Origin: VRUE01 sp963837695
GTDB taxonomy: Bacteria; Actinomycetota; Thermoleophilia; Solirubrobacterales; 70-9
DNA: 64,000 nucleotides
Direction: 5' to 3'
NCBI GenBank assembly: GCA_963837695.1
Contig: CAWINZ010000003.1
Coordinates: 248,001 to 312,000 of the forward strand
The notes beneath the pieces were generated by a model. That model had not been told where the DNA came from, did not search any database, and saw only the letters and a list, made by a program, of their open reading frames with translations. The position numbers and the translations under genes were made by a program. Positions 20,032-27,885 of this stretch are shown here, piece after piece. Each line of letters starts with the position of its first letter. Within the stretch, counting starts at the first letter, position 1.

Positions 20032-21455
20032 CCCGACGGCTGCTCGCCTGGCTGGGCCCCCTGGCGGGCGATACTGCCCCAACCACCGCGGCCGAGGAGA
20101 ACGTCGACCAGCGCCCACACTCGCCATACCGCGAGCCATTGTCGGTATCCCAGGTTGTCGGCGAATGCATAGGCGACCAGCCGCAGTGCCTCGCGGTTGC
20201 TGGTGTAGCGCCGAAATGAGAATTCGACGGCGAGCAGCGCGGCCACGGACTGGAGCACGCCAAGCAGTACGGCGACGATCGCAAAGGCGATAGCCGTTTT
20301 CACATTCAGGATCCCGAGGACTGCCGCGACGCCGATAACGAGATAGCCGAGCAGCTCGATGACCGGACCGAGCAGCTCGAACAGGAGGTAGAAGGGCATC
20401 CCGACCATCCCCACCGTGCCGTAGCGGGGATTGGCGACGACCTCGCGGTGGCGGCGGATCGTGTCGAATAGCCCCTGCTGCCAACGGCGCCGTTGGCCGC
20501 TCAGCCCACGGTGGTCGCCGGGCGCCTCGTTCCACACCACAACCTCCGGCACATAGACGATCCGACACGGCTCGCGGCGCTTGCGGAGTATGTGGTAAAG
20601 GCGCTGAACAAGCTCAAAGTCCTCACCGATCGCACGCGGCTCAAAGCCACCGACCGACTCCACGGTCGAGCGGTGAAACAGGCCGAATGCCCCCGAGACG
20701 ATCATCAGTGAGCCAAACTTGCTCCAGGCGAGGCGCCCGGCGACGAAGGAACGGAAGTACTCGACGATCTGCAGCGTCGCCAGCCGACCAGCTGGCAATT
20801 TCGGCTCCACCACGGCACCGTCCTCGATCACGCTGCCGTTCGCAATCCGCACGATCCCACCGGTCGCGACGACGCCCTGGGGGTCGTCAAGCAGCGGGCG
20901 GGCGATCCGCAGGAGACCGTCGGGCTCGACCAGCTCGTCGGCGTCAAGGACGCACACGTACGGGTAGCGGGCGACGTTGACCCCGGCGTTCACTGCGTCG
21001 GCCTTGGTTCCGGCGCTCACCTTGCTGACCACCGAGACGTGTGGATGGCGGCGGGAGCGATAGGTCTTGTGTACCGGCGCGTGGGGAAGCCGGTCTCGCA
21101 TCGCCACATGGGCGGGCACCACCTCGAATGCCTCCGTGAGGCGGGCGACGGTCCCATCCGTCGAGCCGTCGTCGACGACGATGATCTCATAGCTCGGATA
21201 GCGAAGCCGCAGCAGGGCCCGGACGCTTTCCACGATCCAGGTCTCCTCGTTGCAGGCGGGCAGGATTACGCTCACCGGCGGGGTCAGCGGCGACGCGAAC
21301 GCGGCTTCGACGCCGATGTGATCGCGACGCCGCAGATGACGGACGATGTCGTGCCAGGCGATGGCCGTAAAGATCAAAAGGCAGCCGTTGAGAACCGCGA
21401 AATAGAGGATCACCCCGACGCTGAAGACGGAAATCGCTTCGCCGGCCCAGCTCAT
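20028..21455 (-). CDS. Processive family 2 glycosyltransferase (polysaccharide synthase)
   Basis: 475-aa inner-membrane enzyme. N-terminal helix about 8-32; GT2 domain with VVDDGSTDG, the metal motif LDADEL, the acceptor motif GEDFEL and the processivity motif QRRRW; then three or more C-terminal helices. This order matches cellulose/poly-GlcNAc/hyaluronan-type synthases that polymerise and export an exopolysaccharide. Last gene of an operon with a kinase, two receivers and a HEAT protein; ATGA overlap with the HEAT gene. Polymer identity cannot be told. Confidence 0.9.
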   Translation of the reverse strand: MSWAGEAISVFSVGVILYFAVLNGCLLIFTAIAWHDIVRHLRRRDHIGVEAAFASPLTPPVSVILPACNEETWIVESVRALLRLRYPSYEIIVVDDGSTDGTVARLTEAFEVVPAHVAMRDRLPHAPVHKTYRSRRHPHVSVVSKVSAGTKADAVNAGVNVARYPYVCVLDADELVEPDGLLRIARPLLDDPQGVVATGGIVRIANGSVIEDGAVVEPKLPAGRLATLQIVEYFRSFVAGRLAWSKFGSLMIVSGAFGLFHRSTVESVGGFEPRAIGEDFELVQRLYHILRKRREPCRIVYVPEVVVWNEAPGDHRGLSGQRRRWQQGLFDTIRRHREVVANPRYGTVGMVGMPFYLLFELLGPVIELLGYLVIGVAAVLGILNVKTAIAFAIVAVLLGVLQSVAALLAVEFSFRRYTSNREALRLVAYAFADNLGYRQWLAVWRVWALVDVLLGRGGWGSIARQGAQPGEQPSG

Positions 21456-22471
21456 CGCTCGGCCAGTGCGAGGGCGTCGACGGCCTCTTCGACATGGCTG
21501 CCGCCGGAGCCCTGCGCGGCGCGGACGGCCCCCGGGTCGAGGCGCGCGGCGGCCCCGGCGGCGGCGCGTCCCACGTCGAACTCGTCGTTGCGCGCCAGCT
21601 CGAGCAGGAGCCGGGCATCCGCTGCGCTGCCGACGGCGCCCAGCCCGTGTGCGGCCTGGACACGCACGAACCAGATTCGGTCGCTGAGCGCTTCCCGCAG
21701 GGCATCGTGTTGATCCGGCGTCCCTATCTTGGCGAGCGAGCCGCAGGCTTTTGCCCGCACCTCCGCCGAGGGGTCGCGGAGGTAGGCGGCGATCATCGGC
21801 GCGTCGCTGCTCGACCCGACGTAGCCCAGCAGTTGGATGGCGATGGCGCGCAGGTCAGCCTCCGCCTCCGTGGCCAGAGCGCGGAGCGCCGGCGCCGCGC
21901 GCTCGCCGAGCTCCAAGAGCGCGCCCGCCGCGGTCACCTGCGGCACCTGCTCCCCGACCAGAGCGCGAACGATCGGCGCCGTCGACTCCCCGCTCTCCAG
22001 CCCTCCGAGACTGCGGACGGCGGCGGCACGAACGTCGCGATCCGCATCGCCCAGGGCTTTGAGCAGATCCGGGACCGCGCGGCGGGCGACCATGTCGCCG
22101 AGGGCGGATGCGGCGGCCACCCGGCGCCAGGCACGCCTCGACTGAAGGGCCCGCACCTCCTCGCCGACGAGGCCGGCCTGCTCGAAGAAGTCGGCGATCC
22201 AGAGACGGGCGTCGCCCTGAACCCATCTGGAATAACGCCCGATCAGGCTGGCGAGCGCACGCTGTTCTCGCCGGCGCATCGATCGCACCCGGTCGAGGGG
22301 CGCGGAATGCTCCTCGACGATCGCGATCGCGATCGGCCGCAGTCTCCGCTCGAGCTCGGCCTGTAGCCGAAGACGACGGGTCAGCTGTGTCTGTCGGGCG
22401 AGCAGAAAGGCGGTGAGGGCGAGGCCGGCTCCGGCCAGGCCGATTGCCACAACGAGCAGACCCGTAACCAC
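21452..22471 (-). CDS. Membrane-anchored HEAT-repeat protein
   Basis: 339-aa protein with one N-terminal membrane helix (about residues 3-24), a charged coiled region, then HEAT or PBS-lyase-like repeats of about 30 residues (VPDLLKALGDADRDVRAAAV, MIAAYLRDPSAEVRAKA, LREALSDRIWFVRVQAA). Such solenoids usually bind other proteins. GTG 22471 was chosen because it starts the membrane helix, 7 bases after the upstream receiver stop. It is probably a scaffold linking receivers to the glycosyltransferase (inference from operon). Confidence 0.85.
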   Translation of the reverse strand: MVTGLLVVAIGLAGAGLALTAFLLARQTQLTRRLRLQAELERRLRPIAIAIVEEHSAPLDRVRSMRRREQRALASLIGRYSRWVQGDARLWIADFFEQAGLVGEEVRALQSRRAWRRVAAASALGDMVARRAVPDLLKALGDADRDVRAAAVRSLGGLESGESTAPIVRALVGEQVPQVTAAGALLELGERAAPALRALATEAEADLRAIAIQLLGYVGSSSDAPMIAAYLRDPSAEVRAKACGSLAKIGTPDQHDALREALSDRIWFVRVQAAHGLGAVGSAADARLLLELARNDEFDVGRAAAGAAARLDPGAVRAAQGSGGSHVEEAVDALALAER

Positions 22472-22478
22472 GTCGGCC

Positions 22479-22868
22479 CTAGCGGCGCCCGAGCACCGCT
22501 TGGACCCGTGAGCGGAGCTCCTGGGGGCTGAACGGCTTCTTGACGTAGTCGTCGGCGCCGGCGTCGAAGCCTCGCTGCACGTCGGCCTCCTGGACACGGG
22601 CCGTGAGCAGGATCACCGGAATCCCCTTCATGGCGTCGTCCTTGCGCATCTGTTCGGTCACCTCATAGCCATCGAGGAAGGGCATCATCACGTCGAGGAC
22701 CGCGAGGTCGGGGACGAGCTCGCGCGCCAACCGCAGCGCCTCTCTGCCGTCCTCGGCTCGGGCAACCTCGTAGCCGGCCGCGTCGAGGCGAAACTCGACC
22801 AGTCCGCGGATGTCCGCATCGTCGTCCGCGATCAGGACAAGTGGCTTGTCGCGCTCTGGGGCGTTCAC
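22479..22868 (-). CDS. Single-domain response regulator
   Basis: 129-aa CheY-like receiver with no output domain. Acidic pocket IADDDAD near residues 13-19, phospho-Asp in LAVLDVMMPFLDG (about 59), Thr in LLTAR and Lys in VKKPFS. It overlaps the upstream receiver gene by 4 bases and probably acts by protein-protein contact, for example on the HEAT protein. Confidence 0.92.
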   Translation of the reverse strand: MNAPERDKPLVLIADDDADIRGLVEFRLDAAGYEVARAEDGREALRLARELVPDLAVLDVMMPFLDGYEVTEQMRKDDAMKGIPVILLTARVQEADVQRGFDAGADDYVKKPFSPQELRSRVQAVLGRR

Positions 22869-23281
22869 CGAGGCGCCTCCGCGGCGGCACTGTCGGTGGC
22901 CAACGCCGCGGCGACAGCCTCCCGGAGCTCCGACGGAACGAACGGCTTACGCAGGTAGTCGTTGGCGCCTGCCTCCTCGCCGCGGTGGATCTCCGACTCG
23001 CGCACGCTGGCGCTCAGCAGCACGATCGGCATCGCGCAGAGGTCAGCGTCTGCACGGATAGCCCGGGTCAGTTCGTAGCCGTCCATCTCCGGCATCCAGA
23101 CGTCGATCACCGCCGCGTCCGGCCGCCGCTCTCTGGCGACCCGCAACGCCTGGCGCCCGTCGACCGCGGACGCGATGTCATAGGCAGCCTCCCTCAGGCG
23201 AAGGCTGACCAGACTGAGGATGTCCGGCTCGTCGTCGGCCACGAGAACCAGGGGTTGCTCTCGGGCTTCTCGCTCGTTCAT
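22865..23281 (-). CDS. Single-domain response regulator
   Basis: 138-aa CheY-like receiver: VADDEPD near residues 14-20, phospho-Asp in AVIDVWMPEMDG (about 60), Ser in LLSAS and Lys in LRKPF. Directly follows the sensor kinase (4-base overlap), so that kinase is the likely phosphate donor. Two consecutive receivers suggest a relay, or a sink and effector pair. Confidence 0.92.
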   Translation of the reverse strand: MNEREAREQPLVLVADDEPDILSLVSLRLREAAYDIASAVDGRQALRVARERRPDAAVIDVWMPEMDGYELTRAIRADADLCAMPIVLLSASVRESEIHRGEEAGANDYLRKPFVPSELREAVAAALATDSAAAEAPR

Positions 23282-25614
23282 CTGCTCACGCTCCTTACAG
23301 GTTGATTCGACGCGTTCGCGTCCGTTATGCCGATCTCTTCGATTGGCAGATGCACCCGGAAGTTGGAACCGCGACCGGGATCGCTCTCCACCTCGATCTC
23401 GCCACCGTGGGCCTCGACGATGGCCTTGGTGATCGCCAACCCGAGGCCGATGCCCTTGATCTGGCCATCGTTGGCCTGTCTGCCGCGATAGAAGCGATCG
23501 AACAGATGCTCGATCTCCTCGGGGCCGATGCCGAGGCCCGTGTCCTCGACATCGAGGACGCAGGTCTCGTCGCGCTCCCGCACGCGGACGACGACCCGAC
23601 CGCGGGGGGGCGTGAACTTCAGAGCGTTGGAGACCAAGTTGTCGAGCACCTGGCTCAGCCGGCCCTGGTCACCGGAGAACGCGCGCACCCCCTTGCTCTC
23701 GACTGACAGTTCGACCCCCGCCTCGATTGCGGCCGGTTGAGAGAGCTCGACGCACTCACGCGCCACCGCCTCGATGTCGACCGCGCCGACACGGATGTCG
23801 AAGGTGCCGGAGCCGACCTGGCCGACGAGAAGGAGGTCTTGGACGAGCCGATCCAGGCGTTCGCTGTTGCGCTTCACGATCGCCAGGTAGCGACTTCCCT
23901 CCGCGGAGAATTGCTCTCCTTCCACCTCGCTCAGGACGTCGGCGTAACCGACGATCGAGGTCAGCGGCGTGCGCAGCTCATGGGAGACGAGCCCGAAGAA
24001 CTCCGACTTCAACCGCTCGGCCTCCTGCTCGATCTCCTTACGATCGGTGACGTCGCGAACGAGCGCCATTTCCATCCGACCTCGATCGGTCTCCACCGGG
24101 GCAATCGTGATCTCACAGGCGAACTCACTGCCGTCGCGGCGGCGGGCTGACAGCGCATCCCGTTGGAAGCTGCCGGGGACGAGAATCTCGGCCGGTTTGC
24201 CGATCAGCTCCTCTTCCCCGTAGCCGAACATCGCCTGGGTCTGGGAGTTGACGACCTCGATGCAGCCGTTCTCGTCGATGCCGATGACGGCGTCGGGCGC
24301 CATCTCCAGCATCTGACCGAACATCCGGTCGGCGCGCTGACGGTCGGAGACATCGTGGCCGATCACCGAGGCGCCGACTATCTTGCTCTCGGCGTCGAAG
24401 ATCGGCGACAGGGTCAGGGCCACCTGGACCAACTTCCCATCCTTGCGCCGACGGACGGTCTCGAAGCGCTCCACCCGCTCGGCGCCGGCGACCCGGCGCA
24501 GGAGGTCGGCCAACTCATCCTGCCGATCGGCTGGAACGACGATCGAGATATTGCTGCCGATGGCCTCCTCGGCCGTGTAGCCGTAGAGATGTTCGGCTGC
24601 CTGGTTCCAGCTTTGTATCTCACCGTCGAGGCTCTTGCTGATGATCGGGTCGTTGCTCCACTCGACGATCGCGGCAAGCCGGCGCCGGTCCTCGTGCGCG
24701 TTCCGGGCGAGCGCATTGGCGCGTTCGCGATCCTGCGCCGAGCGGCGCAGTTGGGAGGCCGTCAGGGCAATCAACCCGAGCATCGAGCCGGTGGTCAGCA
24801 CGGCCACCCCTGAGAGCCCGACCTGCGGGTCGAAGATCCCCTGGGCCTCACCCTCTCGTGCGAGGAAGCCGGCGAGGAGCGGCAGGACGAACGCAACCGG
24901 GGCCAATCGGCGGGCGACCACGGCCCCCGGGTCGTTCCCGCTCAGGAACGCGACGACTCCCCGCCCCGGCCGCAGGAATGCGAGCCCGACGATTGCTACG
25001 GACAGCCCGAGGGCCGTCTGCAGGGCCACTCCGGTCCCGCCGCCGGGTTCGTTGCCACGGAGGAAGTCGACGCCGAGGGCCAGGCCGACGAGCCCCGCGA
25101 TCAGGAACGCGCTCGCGATCGCGCCACTCGCCTGACTCAGCCGCGAGCCTCGTCCGCCGAGATCGAGGCTCGCCAGTGACACTCCGAGGAAGACGAACAC
25201 CAGTGCCGTCAGCGGCGACGGCCGGCCAGGGTGGCTCCCCGAATCCGCGACCAGCAACCGGTCGAATCCGAGATTGCCGATCAGGTACTCGGCCAGGACC
25301 GCTACCCCGAAGACCGCCACCCCCAGTCCGAGCATCAGTCCAAGCCGTTTCAGGCGGGGCGTTCTCAGCGGCGCTAGAAGCAGGATGCTTGCGCCGGTGA
25401 CGGTCAGGGCCACCGCGGTATTCGCTTTCATCGCTCTGAGGCTGGGCAAGACGCTCTTTAGCGCTTGCACGTCGATCGTCCAGCTGAGCAAGGTGAGCAC
25501 GCCGATTGCAATGACGGTTACGCCCGCAGCAACGGGAACCAAGTCACGCGCACGTCCAGTGCGCGTCTGAGCGTCCATTACGAACCCACCAGTCGAACTG
25601 GGGTTAGCCACCAT
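23278..25614 (-). CDS. Membrane sensor histidine kinase with two PAS domains
   Basis: 778-aa kinase. About eight hydrophobic segments in residues 25-290, PAS1 (about 310-430), PAS2 (about 435-545), phospho-His motif SHELRTPLTSIVGY, HATPase with NLVSNALKFTP, VEDTGLGIG and KGIGLGLAIT. No receiver of its own; two receivers are encoded immediately downstream. Start may be ATG 25614 or the in-frame ATG at 25578, which has a GGTGG upstream. First gene of the polysaccharide-synthase operon. Confidence 0.92.
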   Translation of the reverse strand: MVANPSSTGGFVMDAQTRTGRARDLVPVAAGVTVIAIGVLTLLSWTIDVQALKSVLPSLRAMKANTAVALTVTGASILLLAPLRTPRLKRLGLMLGLGVAVFGVAVLAEYLIGNLGFDRLLVADSGSHPGRPSPLTALVFVFLGVSLASLDLGGRGSRLSQASGAIASAFLIAGLVGLALGVDFLRGNEPGGGTGVALQTALGLSVAIVGLAFLRPGRGVVAFLSGNDPGAVVARRLAPVAFVLPLLAGFLAREGEAQGIFDPQVGLSGVAVLTTGSMLGLIALTASQLRRSAQDRERANALARNAHEDRRRLAAIVEWSNDPIISKSLDGEIQSWNQAAEHLYGYTAEEAIGSNISIVVPADRQDELADLLRRVAGAERVERFETVRRRKDGKLVQVALTLSPIFDAESKIVGASVIGHDVSDRQRADRMFGQMLEMAPDAVIGIDENGCIEVVNSQTQAMFGYGEEELIGKPAEILVPGSFQRDALSARRRDGSEFACEITIAPVETDRGRMEMALVRDVTDRKEIEQEAERLKSEFFGLVSHELRTPLTSIVGYADVLSEVEGEQFSAEGSRYLAIVKRNSERLDRLVQDLLLVGQVGSGTFDIRVGAVDIEAVARECVELSQPAAIEAGVELSVESKGVRAFSGDQGRLSQVLDNLVSNALKFTPPRGRVVVRVRERDETCVLDVEDTGLGIGPEEIEHLFDRFYRGRQANDGQIKGIGLGLAITKAIVEAHGGEIEVESDPGRGSNFRVHLPIEEIGITDANASNQPVRSVSR

Positions 25615-25722
25615 TTTGTGAACCGGTGTTGAGGGTAGCCCATTACGGAGACATACACCAAAGCCCTCATAAACAACAGAGTACGGTTGAGACGTACCTC
25701 ATCTGGTCTGTCGAACTCACGG

Positions 25723-26493
25723 TCAACCATTGCCTGGCTCAACCAACGGTAGGGTGACGCAAAATTGAGTTGCGATGCCGTCAACGCTTCCGACCCTGAC
25801 GGTGCCGCCATGGGCCTCGGCAATCGCCTTGGCGATCCCCAAGCCGACATCGGCTCTGGATCCCTCAGTGGGTGGAACGTTCGACCCCTGGAAGAACGGT
25901 TCGAAAATCTGCTCAAGCTCATCCGGCGCCAGGTAGGTGCCAGAGTTCGTCAGGTCGATCACTGCCTGCGTGTCGGTGGCCGATAGCTTCATCTCGATGC
26001 GCTCTTTTGCCGGCGTACACCCGACGGCATTCGCGAAGAGCTGATCGAAAAGCTCGGTGAGCGTGTCGGCGTCGGCGTCAAGCGAGATTGGAGAACCCTT
26101 CACGAGGATCAACTCGACGCCTTGCGCGGCGGCTTGCGCGGTCCAGGTGTCGAAGCAGTGCCCGACCAGCTCGCCGAGATCCACGCCCCGACGGTGGACC
26201 GCGAGATCCCCGGGCTCGATTGCGTCCGTGAAGGTGAATTTCTCAACTAGGTGAAGCAGCTCGTGGCAATTGCGCTCGACGACTTCCAGGCACTCGTTCT
26301 GCTTCTCCACGGTCAGCGTCAGCCTGTGCCGATTGCGCAGCAGATCGACGTAACCCATAATTACCGCAAGGGGCGCCCGCAGCTCAGTCGACAGTGCCGA
26401 CTGCACCTTCGGTTGAGCCCGATCCAGAACTTGACGGGCCTCGGCTGGGTCGGTCGTGTCCACTGCCAGAACATCGGTCTTCGAGATGGCCAT
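25723..26493 (-). CDS. Degenerate histidine kinase-like protein
   Basis: 256-aa soluble protein with HisKA and HATPase folds but damaged active-site motifs. The H-box reads LSTELRAPLAV, with Thr where the phospho-His should be (SHELRTPL). The G1 motif reads TNSGTYLAP in place of DTGPGIP. The N box (LFANAVGCTP) and VGLGIAKAIAEAHGG remain. It probably binds partners or other kinases without autophosphorylating (inference). It lies 108 bases upstream of the membrane kinase on the same strand, and divergent from the NarL-type regulator. Confidence 0.8.
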   Translation of the reverse strand: MAISKTDVLAVDTTDPAEARQVLDRAQPKVQSALSTELRAPLAVIMGYVDLLRNRHRLTLTVEKQNECLEVVERNCHELLHLVEKFTFTDAIEPGDLAVHRRGVDLGELVGHCFDTWTAQAAAQGVELILVKGSPISLDADADTLTELFDQLFANAVGCTPAKERIEMKLSATDTQAVIDLTNSGTYLAPDELEQIFEPFFQGSNVPPTEGSRADVGLGIAKAIAEAHGGTVRVGSVDGIATQFCVTLPLVEPGNG

Positions 26494-26637
26494 GCGTCTA
26501 TGTCGTCATTCAGGCGCGGATCCCGCCCTGCCGGTCGTCCATACTTACGGTGGTGGCAGTACCCACCGGTCGAACACGTACGATCAGGGGGTCCTGGGCT
26601 GCGTCGAAGCCGGTATAGCCGACTCGGAGGCGAAGGG

Positions 26638-27285
26638 TTGAAATCGGATCAGGAGCGCATCACCGTCGTTGTCGGCGACGATCACCCTATTTTCCGTGAG
26701 GCGCTTGCGACCATGGTGCGCAGGCACGCGCGGCTGGAGCTGGTCGGCGAAGCGGAGACCGGCCGACAGGCGCTTGCCTTGATCAAAGAGCATCGGCCCG
26801 ATGTCGCTGTCCTCGACCTGCGCATGCCCGACCTCGACGGCGATCAGGTCGTAGAGTCGATTACTCGCGACGGAATCGCGACCCGCGCGCTGATCGTCTC
26901 AGGGGACCTCAGCCCTGAGAACGCCTACGGGCTCATCGAGTCCGGCGCCGCCGGCCTTATGTCGAAGACCGAAGGCGCGGAACGGGTCACCGATGCCGTT
27001 ATCGCCGTCGCTCGTGGCGACACGGTGTTGCCACCCGATCTCCACGCCGGCCTCATGGACCAGATCCGTGACCACGCGGACCCGCGGCAAACCCTGCTCT
27101 CCCCGCGAGAGCTGGAGATGCTTGTGGATCTGGCAAAGGGTCTCTCCGCGCCGGAGATCGGACGCCAACGCCACCTCAGTTCCTCAACCGTCAAGTCCTA
27201 TCTCCACCAGCTCTACGAGAAGCTCGGCGTATCCGACCGGGCGGCAGCGGTAGCCGAGGGCATGCGGCGGGGCCTGATCGATTGA
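26638..27285 (+). CDS. NarL/FixJ-type response regulator
   Basis: 215-aa regulator: receiver domain (about 5-120, phospho-Asp in AVLDLRMPDLDG) and LuxR-type helix-turn-helix (LSPRELEMLVDLAKGLSAPE, then STVKSYLHQLYEKLGV). The TTG start at 26638 has GGAGG 7 bases upstream and begins the receiver fold exactly. Divergent from the degenerate kinase, so the 144-base gap probably holds both promoters. Confidence 0.88.
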   Translation: MKSDQERITVVVGDDHPIFREALATMVRRHARLELVGEAETGRQALALIKEHRPDVAVLDLRMPDLDGDQVVESITRDGIATRALIVSGDLSPENAYGLIESGAAGLMSKTEGAERVTDAVIAVARGDTVLPPDLHAGLMDQIRDHADPRQTLLSPRELEMLVDLAKGLSAPEIGRQRHLSSSTVKSYLHQLYEKLGVSDRAAAVAEGMRRGLID

Positions 27286-27318
27286 CACACGGCCTATCCG
27301 TCGCTGAGGCGAGCCCTG

Positions 27319-27338
27319 CCAGGGCCTTGAGGCCCTGG
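27319..27338 (+). terminator. Hairpin after NarL-type regulator
   Basis: CCAGGGCC-TTGA-GGCCCTGG, a perfect 8-bp stem 33 bases past the regulator stop. No T-run follows, so intrinsic terminator function is uncertain. Confidence 0.45.
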
Positions 27339-27470
27339 GGAAAGCCCCTGAGTGAGGCGAGGTGTGTAGACGGCGTAATCGCACCCCTGGATACGGCCCA
27401 GGACACTTCGCGGATTCGGCTCCGTCGCGAATCCCACATGGCGCTGCCCCGAAGGCACCTCGCCCTAACC

Positions 27471-27519
27471 GCCGATGGGCCTAAAAGACGCCTATATGGC
27501 CGGAATTAGGCCCATCGGC
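27471..27519 (+). repeat. 49-bp palindromic repeat, family I, copy 1
   Basis: Outer arms GCCGATGGGCCTAA/TTAGGCCCATCGGC are perfect; the middle carries GCC-TATAT-GGC. Length and centre match the copies at 54237-54285 and 60253-60301. In the common reading frame (ADGPK..LYG) this copy meets a TAG near its end. Confidence 0.85.
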
Positions 27520-27885
27520 GGCTTTTAGTCCGGCCTAACGGGATAGGTCCTTATCCCAGGTGGAGAGAACGCCCTCGTCGACCCGATGCAGGACGGCGCT
27601 CAGGCTGCTCTTCAGCTCAGGGACCCCGATCTCACGAGGAGCTCCCGCTACGGCCATCTCATGCCCGGTGCGGGACCTGCGCCGGAATTGCCGCTGGTTC
27701 GAGTTCTACGCTCAGGTGATGATCATGGAAGCTCTTGGGGTCGCGAGGCTGTTCTCGCCGAAACTTGTCGCCGTTCTCGTGGTGGCCTGTCTCTACTTCG
27801 CCCCTCAGCTCGGAGAAGCCGTCCTCGAGCAGGAAGTCAGGGACCGCGAGGCGCAGATCACTTCGCTGTTGAATCACGCCCTTAG
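27520..27885 (+). pseudogene. Probable integrase C-terminal remnant and decayed DNA
   Basis: The only recognisable piece is SRYGHLMPGAG (about 27638-27671 plus strand), matching the active-site Tyr region (NRYGHLMPGAR) of the integrase remnant at 39821-40388. Flanking frames are unlike integrase or any family I know. The stretch ends at the IS1380 left end. By layout it corresponds to the integrase tail that precedes the tRNA-Leu site at the other end of the hotspot. Confidence 0.45.

Noticed and set aside
26560..26580. Possible second LexA box (CGAACACGTACG)
   Set aside because: Lacks the GTTCG half; only lexA has a perfect box.
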